Part shown: piece after piece, positions 20,416 to 28,961 of the stretch
How the letters are laid out: each line of letters starts with the position of its first letter
Position numbering within the stretch: position 1 is the stretch's first letter
Source of the DNA: DASSBR01 sp035688265
GTDB taxonomy: Bacteria; Pseudomonadota; Gammaproteobacteria; Natronospirales; DASSBR01
Direction of reading: 5' to 3'
NCBI GenBank assembly: GCA_035688265.1
Contig: DASSNE010000009.1
Span: 40,557-104,556, forward strand
Length of the DNA stretch: 64,000 nucleotides
The notes under the pieces: generated by a model
What the model saw: the letters and a program-made list of their open reading frames with translations, nothing else
Told to the model about the DNA's origin: nothing
Database searches by the model: none
Translations under genes and position numbers: made by a program

Positions 20416-20544
20416 TTGCACGAGTAAAGCGTGATCGAACTTCCGCTTCGGCAGCAGGTCATATACCAGACCGATTTTCTGTGCGGTTCTTCCGCGCCGA
20501 ACGCGGTGGTGCCGGTTACGGTGTTCCATACGAGGAGGACAACC

Positions 20545-21264
20545 ATGGATGATTGCACCGCCTTGTCGATCATGCCGCCGGCCCCGCTGCCGGCACTCAA
20601 TCAACAATTCGAACGACTGGATGCCCCGGCGCGCGCCGCATGGGCGCTGACGTATCTGCCCGGCACGCACGTGCTGTCGTCGAGCTTCGGCGCGCAAGCG
20701 GCCGTATCGCTGCACCTGCTGACGCGGCTGATGCCGAACATCCCGGTGATCCTGATCGACACCGGCTATTTGTTCCCCGAGACCTATCGCTTCGTCGACC
20801 GGCTGACGGAGCGGTTCAAGCTCAACCTGCGCGTGTACCGTGCGGCGCGCAGCCCGGCGTGGCAGGAGGCGCGTTACGGCAAGTTATGGGAGCAGGGCAC
20901 GGCGGGGCTGCGCCGTTACAATCGCATCAACAAGGTCGAGCCGATGCGCCGCGCGCTGGCCGACCTCGACGCCGGCACCTGGTTTTCAGGGCTGCGCCGC
21001 GTGCAGGCCGCCAGCCGGCGCGCCACGCGATTCGTCGAATACCGCAACGGCCGCTACAAGGTGCATCCGATCGCCGACTGGTCGAATCGCGACGTGTGGG
21101 TCTATCTAAAGCGGCACCGACTGCCGTATCACCCGCTGTGGGAGCAAGGTTACGTGTCGATCGGCGACGTGCATACAACGCGGCCGCTGGAGCAGGGCAT
21201 GCGCGAGGAAGAGACTCGTTTCTTCGGTCTGCAGCGCGAGTGCGGGCTGCACAGCGAGTTGTAG
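20545..21264 (+). CDS. cysH: phosphoadenosine phosphosulfate (PAPS) reductase
   Basis: 239 residues. The ATG at 20545 follows a strong AGGAGG site (20533-20538), so the open frame back to 20431 is not used. Reduces PAPS to sulfite with thioredoxin. Features: SSSFGAQAAVSLHLL PP-loop region, VILIDTGYLFPETYRF, and the catalytic ECGLH near the C-terminus (Cys 233). The paired Cys motifs of 4Fe-4S APS reductases are absent, so this is the PAPS type. Other assimilatory sulfate genes are not in the window. Confidence 0.95.
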   Translation: MDDCTALSIMPPAPLPALNQQFERLDAPARAAWALTYLPGTHVLSSSFGAQAAVSLHLLTRLMPNIPVILIDTGYLFPETYRFVDRLTERFKLNLRVYRAARSPAWQEARYGKLWEQGTAGLRRYNRINKVEPMRRALADLDAGTWFSGLRRVQAASRRATRFVEYRNGRYKVHPIADWSNRDVWVYLKRHRLPYHPLWEQGYVSIGDVHTTRPLEQGMREEETRFFGLQRECGLHSEL

Positions 21265-21270
21265 CCGCGC

Positions 21271-21543
21271 TTAATGCGCTCGCGGATCCGCGGTGAGCGC
21301 GCGGATTTGCTGCGTCTCCGCCAGCACCGCGCGCGCCCGCTCGATCACCTGCTCACCGGCCGCGGTAACCGCATTCAGATTACGGCCCTTGCGCGTGAAG
21401 ATCGCAAAGCCCAGCTCGTCTTCGAGCTGTTTCAACTGCCGCGAAATGCACGGCTGCGTCGCGTAGACGTTGCGCGCGGCGCGGCTGATGTTGAGTCCGG
21501 CATCGGCGACCGCGGCCAGGTAACGCAGTTGCGCGAGCGTCAT
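21271..21543 (-). CDS. stand-alone CysB-like LysR DNA-binding domain
   Basis: 90 residues that contain only the LysR-type winged helix-turn-helix and linker helix (TLAQLRYLAAVADAGLNISR, ATQPCISRQLKQLEDELG, IFTRKGRNL). The sequence aligns by eye with the N-terminal third of CysB, but the effector-binding domain is missing: a TAA stop precedes the 3' end of convergent cysH by six bases. The start overlaps the stop of the thrA-like gene (ATGA), so it is the last gene of the metYX-thrA operon. Either a remnant of cysB or a functional short DNA-binding protein that could compete for CysB sites. Confidence 0.85.
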   Translation of the reverse strand: MTLAQLRYLAAVADAGLNISRAARNVYATQPCISRQLKQLEDELGFAIFTRKGRNLNAVTAAGEQVIERARAVLAETQQIRALTADPRAH

Positions 21544-23780
21544 GTGCCGAACCTCACGTCAGCGACCACCCGGGGCGGCTTCTGCGGCGGCGCCGCGACC
21601 TGCGCCGGCCAGTCGTCGAGCGCCCGCACGGCCTCGTCGATATCGGCCAGCAACCCTGCCGCGGTCACTTCGACACCGGCGCCCGGGCCGGAGACGACCA
21701 GCGGGATGTCGCAGTAGTGCCGCGTGGTCAGCACCGCCATGTTCTGGCAGCCGCGCAGTCGCGCGAGCGGATGACCGGCCGCCAGCGACGTGACGCCGAC
21801 CGACGCCTTCACGCCGTCGAAGCGGGCGACATAGGCGAGCCTGCGGCCTTCCGCCTGCGCCGCGCGCACCCGCCACGCCCACGTCTCGTCGTGCGCCTTG
21901 AGCCGCGCGAGAAACGCCGCCGGATCGTCTTCCTGGCGCAACGCGGCCGGCACCAGCGATTCGGTATCAATGTCATCGAGGTCCAGCGCCAGCCCGATTT
22001 CACGCAGCATGATCAGCAGCTTGCGCGCCACGTCGGCGCCGTTGAGATCGTCGCGCGGATGCGGCTCGGTGTAGCCCGCTGCATGCGCGGCCCGCACCGC
22101 AGCCGAAAACGCTTCGCCGCCGTTGAGCCGGTCGAACACGTAGCCGATCGTGCCTGACAGCACCGCGGACAGGCCGAGCAGGCTGTCGCCGCCGTGGCGG
22201 ATGCGGCGCAGCGCGTGCAGGATCGGCAGACCGGCACCCACCGTCGTCGCGTAGCGCCAGGGCGCCGCGTCGACGGACTGCAGCATCTGGTAATCGTTCC
22301 ACGGCAGCGTGCCGGCCTGCTTGTTGGGCGTCACCACCGCGATGCCGGCGCGCAGCAGCTCGGCGTAGGAGCGCGCGATCGCGTCGCTCGTCGTGCAATC
22401 GACGAAGACGAGCTTGCCGGCAAAGCTTTGCAGCTTTTCGGCAAAGCGCGGCCAGTCGGCCGCTTCGCCATGCGCGAGCGAGCGATCTAGGCCGTGCCAG
22501 CCGATGCCGTTCTCCGGTTGCCACAGCATGTGGCGGCGATTGATGGCGCCGACCAGCATGATGTCGCTGCCGGCGCCCAGCCGGCGCAGCAGTTCGCGGC
22601 CGACGCGGCCTGTCCCGCCGGCTATCGCCAATGCGAGCCGCGCGTGCTGTGGCGCGGCGACCCGGTGCAGCAGCCTGACCGCCTGCGTCAGCCTGGCCGC
22701 CGGGACCGTCGTTGTCAGCGTGCGCGGGTCGTGGCGGAACGTATCGGCCTCGATCGCGCCGCGTTCCAGCGCGCCCAGCACGCGCGCCGCGAGGCCGGCA
22801 TCGATCGGTGCATGATCGCTGACGATCGTGACCGCAGCGCGCCCGTCGGGCAGCACGCGACCGGCGACGGCGCGCACGGCTTCGTGGCCGCCGGTGGCCG
22901 TGATCAGCGTCGGCGGCGCGTCCGGCTGCGCGATCGCCCGGACTTCGACCGGAATGGCGGGCGCGATCAGCGGATCGAGCGTTTTCGGATGCAGCACGCG
23001 CGCGCCGGCTTCGGCAAGCGCGGCGGCGGCTCGGTAGCTTAACCGCGGCAGGTGCCGCGCCGTCGGCACGAGCCGCGGATCCGCGCTCAGCACGCCGTCC
23101 ACGTCCGTCCAGATTTCGACGCGTTCGGCATCGAGCGCCGCGGCCAAAAGCCCGGCGCTGTAGTCGGAGCCGCCGCGGCCGAGCGTAGTGACGCGGCCGC
23201 GCGCCTCGGCGCCGATGAAGCCGGTCACAACCGGCACGACGCCGCGCGCCAGATTCGCGAAGACCGCCTGGCAGCGGTGTCGCGTCTCGGTCGGATCGAC
23301 CGCCGCTTCGCCGAAGCGGGCGTCGGTTGCGATTAACTGCGTCGCGTCGATCACGACCGACTGAACGCCGCGATGTTGCAGCACCGCCGCCACCACCGGC
23401 GCGGCCAGCCGCTCGCCGATGGCGAGAATGGCGTCGCGCGCCGCGGGCGAGCAGTGGCCGGCTTCGCGCACGTCCTCCAGCAGCCGGGCGAGTTCCTCCA
23501 GCCGTGCGCCGACGGCGCCGGCCGCATCGGGCGCGCCACCGGCCGTTTCACGCAGCGCTTCCAGATGGCTGTCGTTCAGGGCGTCGAGCCAGTCGACGTC
23601 GAGTGGTGCGCCTGCCGCCGCCGTGTCGGCCGCGGCAACCAGTTGATTGGTGACACCGGCGAACGCGGAGACGACCGTCACCACCGAGCCGCTGTTGGCG
23701 GCGCGCGCGACGACCTCGGCGACCGTGCGCAGGCAGTCGATCGAGCCGACGGAAGTGCCGCCGAATTTCAGAATCCGCAT
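21540..23780 (-). CDS. thrA: bifunctional aspartokinase/homoserine dehydrogenase
   Basis: 746 residues from the ATG at 23780 (MRILKFGGTSVGS); the longer frame to 23852 overlaps the metX coding end without homology. The aspartokinase half spans about 1-280 (KFGGTS, GRGGSDYSA), followed by a short ACT-like region, and homoserine dehydrogenase from about 385 (IAGGTGRVGRELL, later LSAVLSGTIGYVFDRL and GYTEPHPRDDLNGAD). Shorter than E. coli ThrA (about 820), mainly in the regulatory linker. Makes homoserine for the methionine genes upstream. Overlaps metX by 13 bp. Could equally be called MetL; isozyme feedback cannot be read. Confidence 0.93.
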   Translation of the reverse strand: MRILKFGGTSVGSIDCLRTVAEVVARAANSGSVVTVVSAFAGVTNQLVAAADTAAAGAPLDVDWLDALNDSHLEALRETAGGAPDAAGAVGARLEELARLLEDVREAGHCSPAARDAILAIGERLAAPVVAAVLQHRGVQSVVIDATQLIATDARFGEAAVDPTETRHRCQAVFANLARGVVPVVTGFIGAEARGRVTTLGRGGSDYSAGLLAAALDAERVEIWTDVDGVLSADPRLVPTARHLPRLSYRAAAALAEAGARVLHPKTLDPLIAPAIPVEVRAIAQPDAPPTLITATGGHEAVRAVAGRVLPDGRAAVTIVSDHAPIDAGLAARVLGALERGAIEADTFRHDPRTLTTTVPAARLTQAVRLLHRVAAPQHARLALAIAGGTGRVGRELLRRLGAGSDIMLVGAINRRHMLWQPENGIGWHGLDRSLAHGEAADWPRFAEKLQSFAGKLVFVDCTTSDAIARSYAELLRAGIAVVTPNKQAGTLPWNDYQMLQSVDAAPWRYATTVGAGLPILHALRRIRHGGDSLLGLSAVLSGTIGYVFDRLNGGEAFSAAVRAAHAAGYTEPHPRDDLNGADVARKLLIMLREIGLALDLDDIDTESLVPAALRQEDDPAAFLARLKAHDETWAWRVRAAQAEGRRLAYVARFDGVKASVGVTSLAAGHPLARLRGCQNMAVLTTRHYCDIPLVVSGPGAGVEVTAAGLLADIDEAVRALDDWPAQVAAPPQKPPRVVADVRFGT

Positions 23781-24856
23781 GACTGTTGCCCCAATAAAGG
23801 CGCCGGGGCCGGTATCGCGGCCGGCAGGGCGAGTTTGCCCGATTCGCCGCAAAAGTCCACCAGCAGCTCGTTCAGCGCGTCCGTGTCGATCAGGAAAGCG
23901 TCGTGCCCGTGCGGCGACGGCAACGGCGCCAGCCGCGCGTGCGGCAAATGCCGTGCCAGCAGCGCCTGTTCGGCCGGAGGGTAGAGCACGTCCGAATCGA
24001 TGGTGACGACCAGCGCAGGCTGCTCGATGGCCGCCAGTGCGGCTTCGACCGAGCCGCGGCCGCGGCCGAGATCGTGGCTGTCCATTGCCTGCGTCAGCGT
24101 GATGTAGCTGTTCGCATCGAAGCGCTTAGCGAGCTTGCCGCCGTGATAATTCAGCCAGCTTTCGACCTGGTAGCGGCCGCTGGCACGGCGCTCGCGCCCG
24201 AAGCGCGACTCGAAGCTCGTCCAGCCGCGGTAGCTGCACATCGCGAACGCGCGGGCGGCGGCGAGGCCGAAGTGCGGCTGCACGCCGGGCGGATAATAGC
24301 CTTGCATCCAGTTAATGTCGGCGCGGATCGCCTGCCGCTGCGCCTCGTTCAAACCGATCGCCCACGCGGAATGGCGCGCGGTGGTCGCGATCGGGGCGAT
24401 GGCCTCGACGCGTTCCGGATAGAGCGCCGCCCATTCGAGCACCTGCATGCCGCCGAGCGAGCCGCCGACGACCAGTTTCAGCCGCTCGACGCCAAGCGCA
24501 TCGAGCAGCGCGGCCTGCGCATGCACCATGTCGCGCACCGTGACCGGCGGGAATTCCGGACCCCAGGTTCTTAGCGCGCCGGGCATAGCGCTTGCCGGGC
24601 CGGTGCTGCCGTAGCAGCCGCCGAGCACGTTGCTGCAGACGATGAAATCGCGCGCCGGGTCGAATACGCGCCCGGCGCCGAACAGGCCGGCCCACCATTC
24701 ATCCGCGTCCGCAGAGCCGGTCAGCGCGTGGCAGATCAGCACCGCGTTGTCGCGCGCGCCGTTCAGCCGCCCCCAGGTCCGGTAGGCGATCTCGACGCCT
24801 TCCAGCGTCTGGCCGGATTCGAGTGGCAGGCCCTGCGATAGTCGGAATTTGTTCAT
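23768..24856 (-). CDS. metX: homoserine O-acyltransferase (MetX family)
   Basis: 362 residues, alpha/beta-hydrolase fold. Nucleophile Ser in VVGGSLGGMQVLEW, with Asp in TIDSDVLYPP and His in SPHGHDAFLID completing the triad. Activates homoserine by acetylation (some MetX enzymes in related bacteria use succinyl-CoA; this cannot be told here). Start overlaps the metY stop (ATGA). Product is the substrate of the next enzyme, MetY. Confidence 0.93.
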   Translation of the reverse strand: MNKFRLSQGLPLESGQTLEGVEIAYRTWGRLNGARDNAVLICHALTGSADADEWWAGLFGAGRVFDPARDFIVCSNVLGGCYGSTGPASAMPGALRTWGPEFPPVTVRDMVHAQAALLDALGVERLKLVVGGSLGGMQVLEWAALYPERVEAIAPIATTARHSAWAIGLNEAQRQAIRADINWMQGYYPPGVQPHFGLAAARAFAMCSYRGWTSFESRFGRERRASGRYQVESWLNYHGGKLAKRFDANSYITLTQAMDSHDLGRGRGSVEAALAAIEQPALVVTIDSDVLYPPAEQALLARHLPHARLAPLPSPHGHDAFLIDTDALNELLVDFCGESGKLALPAAIPAPAPLLGQQSCGF

Positions 24857-26184
24857 GCCGCTTGCCGTCTTGTCGCTTTGCCGAGCGCCTGGTCGAAGTC
24901 CGCGATGATGTCGTCGACGTGCTCGATGCCCACCGACACACGCACGAGCCCCGGCGTGATGCCGGCCCGTAACTGTTCGGTGTCGGAGAGTTGCTGGTGC
25001 GTCGTCGCCGACGGCTGAATGACGAGCGTTTTCGCGTCGCCGACGTTGGCGAGGTGGCTCGCCAGTTCGACCGAATCGATGAATGCCCTGCCGGCTTCAA
25101 AACCATCCTTCAATTCGAACGACAGCACCGCGCCGAAGCCATGGCGCAGGTACTTTTTCGCCAGCGCGTGGTACGGATGGTCGGGCAGGCCGGGGTAGTT
25201 GACCTGGCTGACGGCCGGATGCGCGGCCAGCCATTCGGCCAGGGCGAGCGAGTTGTCGACGTGCCGCTGCACGCGCAGCGACAGCGTTTCCAGCCCCTGC
25301 AACAGCAGGAATGCGTTGAACGGCGACAGCGCCGGGCCGAGATCGCGCAGCCCTTCGACGCGCGCGCGAATCGCGAACGCGATGTTGTCGAAATCGCTGG
25401 CCGGCCCGAACGCCTCGTAGAAGTTCAGGCCGTGATAGCCGGGCGCCGGGTCGGTGAACAGCGGGAACTTGCCGTTGCCCCAGTCGAAGCGGCCGGAGTC
25501 GACGATAACGCCGGCGATCGAGGTGCCGTGGCCGCCGATCCACTTGGTCGCCGACGCGGTGACGATGTCGGCGCCGTGGTCGATCGGCCGCGCGAGAAAC
25601 CCCGCCGCACCGAACGTGTTGTCGACGATCAGCGGGATACCGTGGTGGTGCGCGACGGCGGCGATCGCCTCGAAGTCGGGCACATTGAAGCGCGGATTGC
25701 CAATCGACTCGACGTACAGCGCCTTCGTGTTCGCGTCGATCGCCGCCTCGAAATCGGCCGCCGCGTCGCCGCCGATCAGCTTCACGTCGATCCCCAGCCG
25801 CGGCAGCGTCACCTTGAACTGGTTGTAGGTGCCGCCGTACACGTAGTTGGTCGAGACGATATTGTCGCCGCGCTGCGCGAGCGTGGCGATGGCGAGGAAC
25901 TGCGCCGAGATGCCACTCGCGGTCGCGACCGCTGCGACGCCGCCTTCGAGCGCGGCGACGCGCTTTTCGAACACGTCGGTCGTCGGGTTCATCAGGCGCG
26001 TGTAAATGTTGCCGAACTCCTGCAGCCCGAACAGGCGCGCGCCGTGCGCGGCGTCGTCGAACGTGTAGGAGGTCGTCTGGTAAATCGGCACCGCTTGCGC
26101 GTTCGTGCCCGGCGCGGGTTCCTGGCCGGCGTGGACTTGCAGCGTGTCGTAATGCAGCGATTTCGTTTGTTCAGTCATGTCCAT
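24853..26184 (-). CDS. metY: O-acetylhomoserine sulfhydrylase
   Basis: 443 residues, PLP-dependent Cys/Met metabolism enzyme. Visible: YQTTSYTFDDAAHGARLF, TRLMNPTTDVFEKRVAALEGG, and the PLP Lys in SATKWIGGHGTSIAGV. Length and the insertion-rich C-terminal region fit MetY rather than MetB/MetC (about 390). Makes homocysteine from O-acetylhomoserine and sulfide. The ATG at 26178 (MTEQTK) is an alternative start; the GGAG site is 3 bases from the first and 9 from the second. First gene of metY-metX-thrA-mini-cysB, behind a terminator. Confidence 0.94.
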   Translation of the reverse strand: MDMTEQTKSLHYDTLQVHAGQEPAPGTNAQAVPIYQTTSYTFDDAAHGARLFGLQEFGNIYTRLMNPTTDVFEKRVAALEGGVAAVATASGISAQFLAIATLAQRGDNIVSTNYVYGGTYNQFKVTLPRLGIDVKLIGGDAAADFEAAIDANTKALYVESIGNPRFNVPDFEAIAAVAHHHGIPLIVDNTFGAAGFLARPIDHGADIVTASATKWIGGHGTSIAGVIVDSGRFDWGNGKFPLFTDPAPGYHGLNFYEAFGPASDFDNIAFAIRARVEGLRDLGPALSPFNAFLLLQGLETLSLRVQRHVDNSLALAEWLAAHPAVSQVNYPGLPDHPYHALAKKYLRHGFGAVLSFELKDGFEAGRAFIDSVELASHLANVGDAKTLVIQPSATTHQQLSDTEQLRAGITPGLVRVSVGIEHVDDIIADFDQALGKATRRQAA

Positions 26185-26196
26185 TGTCTCCGGGCG

Positions 26197-26232
26197 AAAA
26201 AAAACCCGCTACGACTGTTGCCGTAGCGGGTT
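26197..26232 (-). terminator. intrinsic terminator in the metY leader (attenuator)
   Basis: Minus-strand transcript forms AACCCGCUACG / CGUAGCGGGUU (11-bp stem, 8-base loop) followed by eight U. It lies 13 bp before metY, downstream of nothing else on that strand, so it is placed to attenuate the operon rather than end an upstream gene. Confidence 0.85.
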
Positions 26233-26261
26233 GCAGAAGGGGAGCTTGTTTCGCTGTCTAC

Positions 26262-26357
26262 CTAAACATGCCACTCATCCGCCGCCCGCACGGCAAAGCG
26301 CCGCATACGCATACATACGCGGGCAAAGTGGGTGCGGTTGGCGTGCAAATGAATCAT
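26262..26357 (-). CDS. putative 31-residue leader peptide of the met operon
   Basis: ATG at 26357 to TAG at 26264-26262, too short for standard gene calling. Codons 15-18 read Cys-Met-Arg-Met. The message segment for codons 22-25 (CCGUGCGGG, 26293-26285) can pair with the 5' arm of the downstream terminator (CCCGCUACGG, 26230-26221) with a single bulged U, and can alternatively form a small CGGC/GCCG hairpin with the segment just after the Met codons. That is the arrangement expected for ribosome-mediated attenuation by methionine shortage. No clear ribosome site is seen, so it remains a prediction. Confidence 0.45.
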   Translation of the reverse strand: MIHLHANRTHFARVCMRMRRFAVRAADEWHV

Positions 26358-26437
26358 GGCGTGCAAGTAAATACCGATTGCCGAATCAAGTCAATGGCTG
26401 GCTTATTACGATTGGTAATAGCTTCTTTCCATTTCTC

Positions 26438-26544
26438 GTCATTCCTGCAGGAAGCAGGAATCCAGTTGCCATGGAAGGTACCTTGATGCCGCCGAAAGCT
26501 TGCCATCCCTGGCCCCTGGATTCCGGCGTCCAAGCCGGAATGAC
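26438..26544. repeat. REP-type palindrome doublet
   Basis: Two imperfect palindromes of the GTCATTCCTGC...GCAGGAATCCAG family in inverted arrangement (26438-26465 and 26516-26544), separated by about 50 bp. Same family as the elements near 39.0, 47.6, 55.0-55.4 and 58.4 kb. Together with the leader structures it fills the 400-bp gap between metY and the M28 peptidase gene; the rest of the gap shows nothing else. Confidence 0.8.
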
Positions 26545-26586
26545 AGGAGCCATTAATGTTCGCGATTTGCTGGAATGACAATTCAG

Positions 26587-28863
26587 CTACGCGCCCTTCA
26601 ACATCTTCGTCGCCTGTTCGACCTTGCCGCTGAAATCATTCAGCACGCCGGCGACGATGCCGATGTACTGCTTCGCCGTATCCCGGTCGCGATTCTCGAC
26701 CGCCTCGCGAATGCCGGGCAGCGTCTTCACGCCGTAGCCGGTGTAATAGCCCGGTGCGTAAATCATGTGCCGGTACCACTTCCGCTTCGGCAGGCCGTGC
26801 CGGTACAGCAACTGGCGCTCGGTTTCGATCAGCGTTTCGTTGAGCTTGTCTTGCGCCGAATCCGGCAGAGAGCCGCCGTGCGCCTTGAGCGCCGCATCAT
26901 ATGCCGCCGCGACTTTCTTCAGCCGCGCGATCGCGTCGTCGAGCGGTTTGAAGTCGAGCTTCGGCACCGGCGGCTTCGCCTGGGGCGGCACGTACCGCTT
27001 GGTCGGATCAGCCGCGAGCTTGAAGGCGTCTTCCTTGATCAGCTCGTCCTTCGATTGCGTCTGCTGGCGCATGTGCGCGTGCTCTTTTTCGATCTCGTGC
27101 GCGTAATCGGCCACGTGATCGGCAAAGCCCGTGAACGTGTACGGCAGGATGCCGGCGTCGGCGAAGCGCAGCACGGCGTGGCCGCCGACCTTGGCGAGCG
27201 CCACGCCGTATTCGAACGACGGGTCGCCGAAGTGGCTGTACCAGTAGAAATCGTCGTAGCGCGAGTGGTACTGCGTCCCCTCGGACTCACCGCCGAAGCC
27301 GATGTCGAGCGAGGCGATGCCCATGTGGTCGATGAACGAGCTGTAATCCGAGCCCGAGCCGAGTGCGAAAATCGGCAGCGGCTGGTTCGGATTTGACGAA
27401 ACCTTGTCACCGGGATTCTGCGGCGGATGCTTGATCTGTCGAACCAGCCGCGCCGCCCGCGCACGATGAATCACGTTCGTGCCGGTTTCCGGATCCTTGA
27501 CGCTCTTGCCGACCTGGTCGATGAAGCGTTGCAGCGAGCCGGATCCTCCGGCGAACAGGAAGCCGCGCTCGTTGGTGTCCGAGTTGATGTAAATCGCGCC
27601 GTTCTTCGCGAGCTGCGCGGCGTGATCCTCGACCCATTCGGTCGAGCCGAGCAGGCCCGGCTCCTCGCCGTCCCAGCTCATGTAGATAATCGTGCGCTTC
27701 GGCCGCCAGCCGGTCTTGAGCAGCGCACCGAGCGCCTTGCCCTCGGCGAGCAGCGCGGCGTTGCCGGCGAGCGGATCTTCGGCGCCGAACACCCAGCCGT
27801 CGTGATGGTTGCCGCGCATCACCCACTGGTCGGGGTATTCGCTTCCAGGAATTTTCGCAATCACGTCATAGACGGGCGTCAGCTTCCAGTTGAAGGCCAG
27901 TTTCAGATGCACCTTCGCGGGGCCCGGCCCGAAGTGATAGGTGATCGGCAGCGCGCCCTGCCAGTCATCCGGCACCGTCGCGCCGCCCAGCGCCTTCAGC
28001 AGCGGCAGCGCGTCGGCGTAGGAGATCGGCAGCACCGGGATTTTCTTGATTACCGGCGACTCGCTGCGCGGCATGCGCCTGGCATCGGCCGTTGCACCGA
28101 CGCCCGGGGTCAGCGGCCCGCCCGGGTAAATCGTCATGTTCTCGACCGAACCGCGTTGCACGCCCCAGCGACCGCGCCAGCCGCCCTTGGGGAACACGTT
28201 GCCCTGGCGGTAGCCGTCGTCGCGCGGGTCCGAATACAGGATGCAGCCGATCGCGCCGTGCTGGTAGGCGAGCTTGGGCTTGATGCCGCGCCACGAATGC
28301 CCGTAGCGGGCGATCACGATCTTGCCCTTGACGCTGATGCCGTGGCGCGCGAGCACCTTGTAATCTTCCGGGATGCCGTAGTTCACGTAGACGAGCTGCG
28401 CGGTGACGTCGCCGTCGGCCGAGTAGGCGTTGTAAGGCGGCAGCGCGTTCTTGTAGATATCGGAAGTCGGATCGCCCTTGACCGGCGGCTCGCGCAGCTT
28501 GGCCTTGTAATGATACGGCGCCACCAGGCTGAGTTCGCGCACCTTCGGCGTCGGGAACAGCACCTTGTAATGCGCGATGTGCGCGTCGAAACCCCAGGAT
28601 TTGAACAGCTTCACCATGTACTCGGCGTTCGCCTTGTCGTGCGGCGAGCCGAGCCCGTTCGGCTCCGACGACATCATCTTGATCCAGTGCCTGATGTCGG
28701 CCTTGTCGAGCGCCGCGTCGAAAGTAGCTTCAAGCTGGCGCTCATGGTTCGCGCCGGCCGGTGTGAAACCCAGGATCGAGTCGTGCTGGGCCGCCAGCAC
28801 GGGCGCCGCCGTCAGGACTGCGGTGAGCGCGGCGAGGATCGCGCCGGAAACGAGCTTGTACAT
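26587..28863 (-). CDS. exported M28 family metallopeptidase (glutamate carboxypeptidase II-like)
   Basis: 758 residues with signal peptide (1-24, ends APVLA). Architecture of the PSMA/transferrin-receptor family: PA domain (about 150-290), M28 di-zinc peptidase domain (about 330-560), and C-terminal helical dimerisation domain (about 620-758). Zinc ligands and catalytic Glu visible in GNHHDGW, FGAEDPLAGNA, WDGEEPGLLGS and HSRYDDFYWY. Probably hydrolyses peptides or N-acyl amino acids in the periplasm. GGAGG site 6 bases before the ATG. Monocistronic by spacing. Confidence 0.93.
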   Translation of the reverse strand: MYKLVSGAILAALTAVLTAAPVLAAQHDSILGFTPAGANHERQLEATFDAALDKADIRHWIKMMSSEPNGLGSPHDKANAEYMVKLFKSWGFDAHIAHYKVLFPTPKVRELSLVAPYHYKAKLREPPVKGDPTSDIYKNALPPYNAYSADGDVTAQLVYVNYGIPEDYKVLARHGISVKGKIVIARYGHSWRGIKPKLAYQHGAIGCILYSDPRDDGYRQGNVFPKGGWRGRWGVQRGSVENMTIYPGGPLTPGVGATADARRMPRSESPVIKKIPVLPISYADALPLLKALGGATVPDDWQGALPITYHFGPGPAKVHLKLAFNWKLTPVYDVIAKIPGSEYPDQWVMRGNHHDGWVFGAEDPLAGNAALLAEGKALGALLKTGWRPKRTIIYMSWDGEEPGLLGSTEWVEDHAAQLAKNGAIYINSDTNERGFLFAGGSGSLQRFIDQVGKSVKDPETGTNVIHRARAARLVRQIKHPPQNPGDKVSSNPNQPLPIFALGSGSDYSSFIDHMGIASLDIGFGGESEGTQYHSRYDDFYWYSHFGDPSFEYGVALAKVGGHAVLRFADAGILPYTFTGFADHVADYAHEIEKEHAHMRQQTQSKDELIKEDAFKLAADPTKRYVPPQAKPPVPKLDFKPLDDAIARLKKVAAAYDAALKAHGGSLPDSAQDKLNETLIETERQLLYRHGLPKRKWYRHMIYAPGYYTGYGVKTLPGIREAVENRDRDTAKQYIGIVAGVLNDFSGKVEQATKMLKGA

Positions 28864-28961
28864 GGGAAGCCTCCTTATTGTCGTAAACGTACAGTCTACA
28901 GGAGCAAACGGCGCGTGAGACGGAGCCGAATTCGGTATTATGGGCGCACGGGAGGGCAGCG

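Noticed and set aside
20431..20544. N-terminal extension of cysH
   Set aside because: The ATG at 20545 has an AGGAGG site and the extension would run over the regulatory region next to the Fur-like palindrome.
26216..26586. SAM-II or SAH riboswitch upstream of metY
   Set aside because: I could not trace the conserved core of either class by eye; the leader-peptide attenuator explains the visible pairings better. A covariance-model search would settle it.
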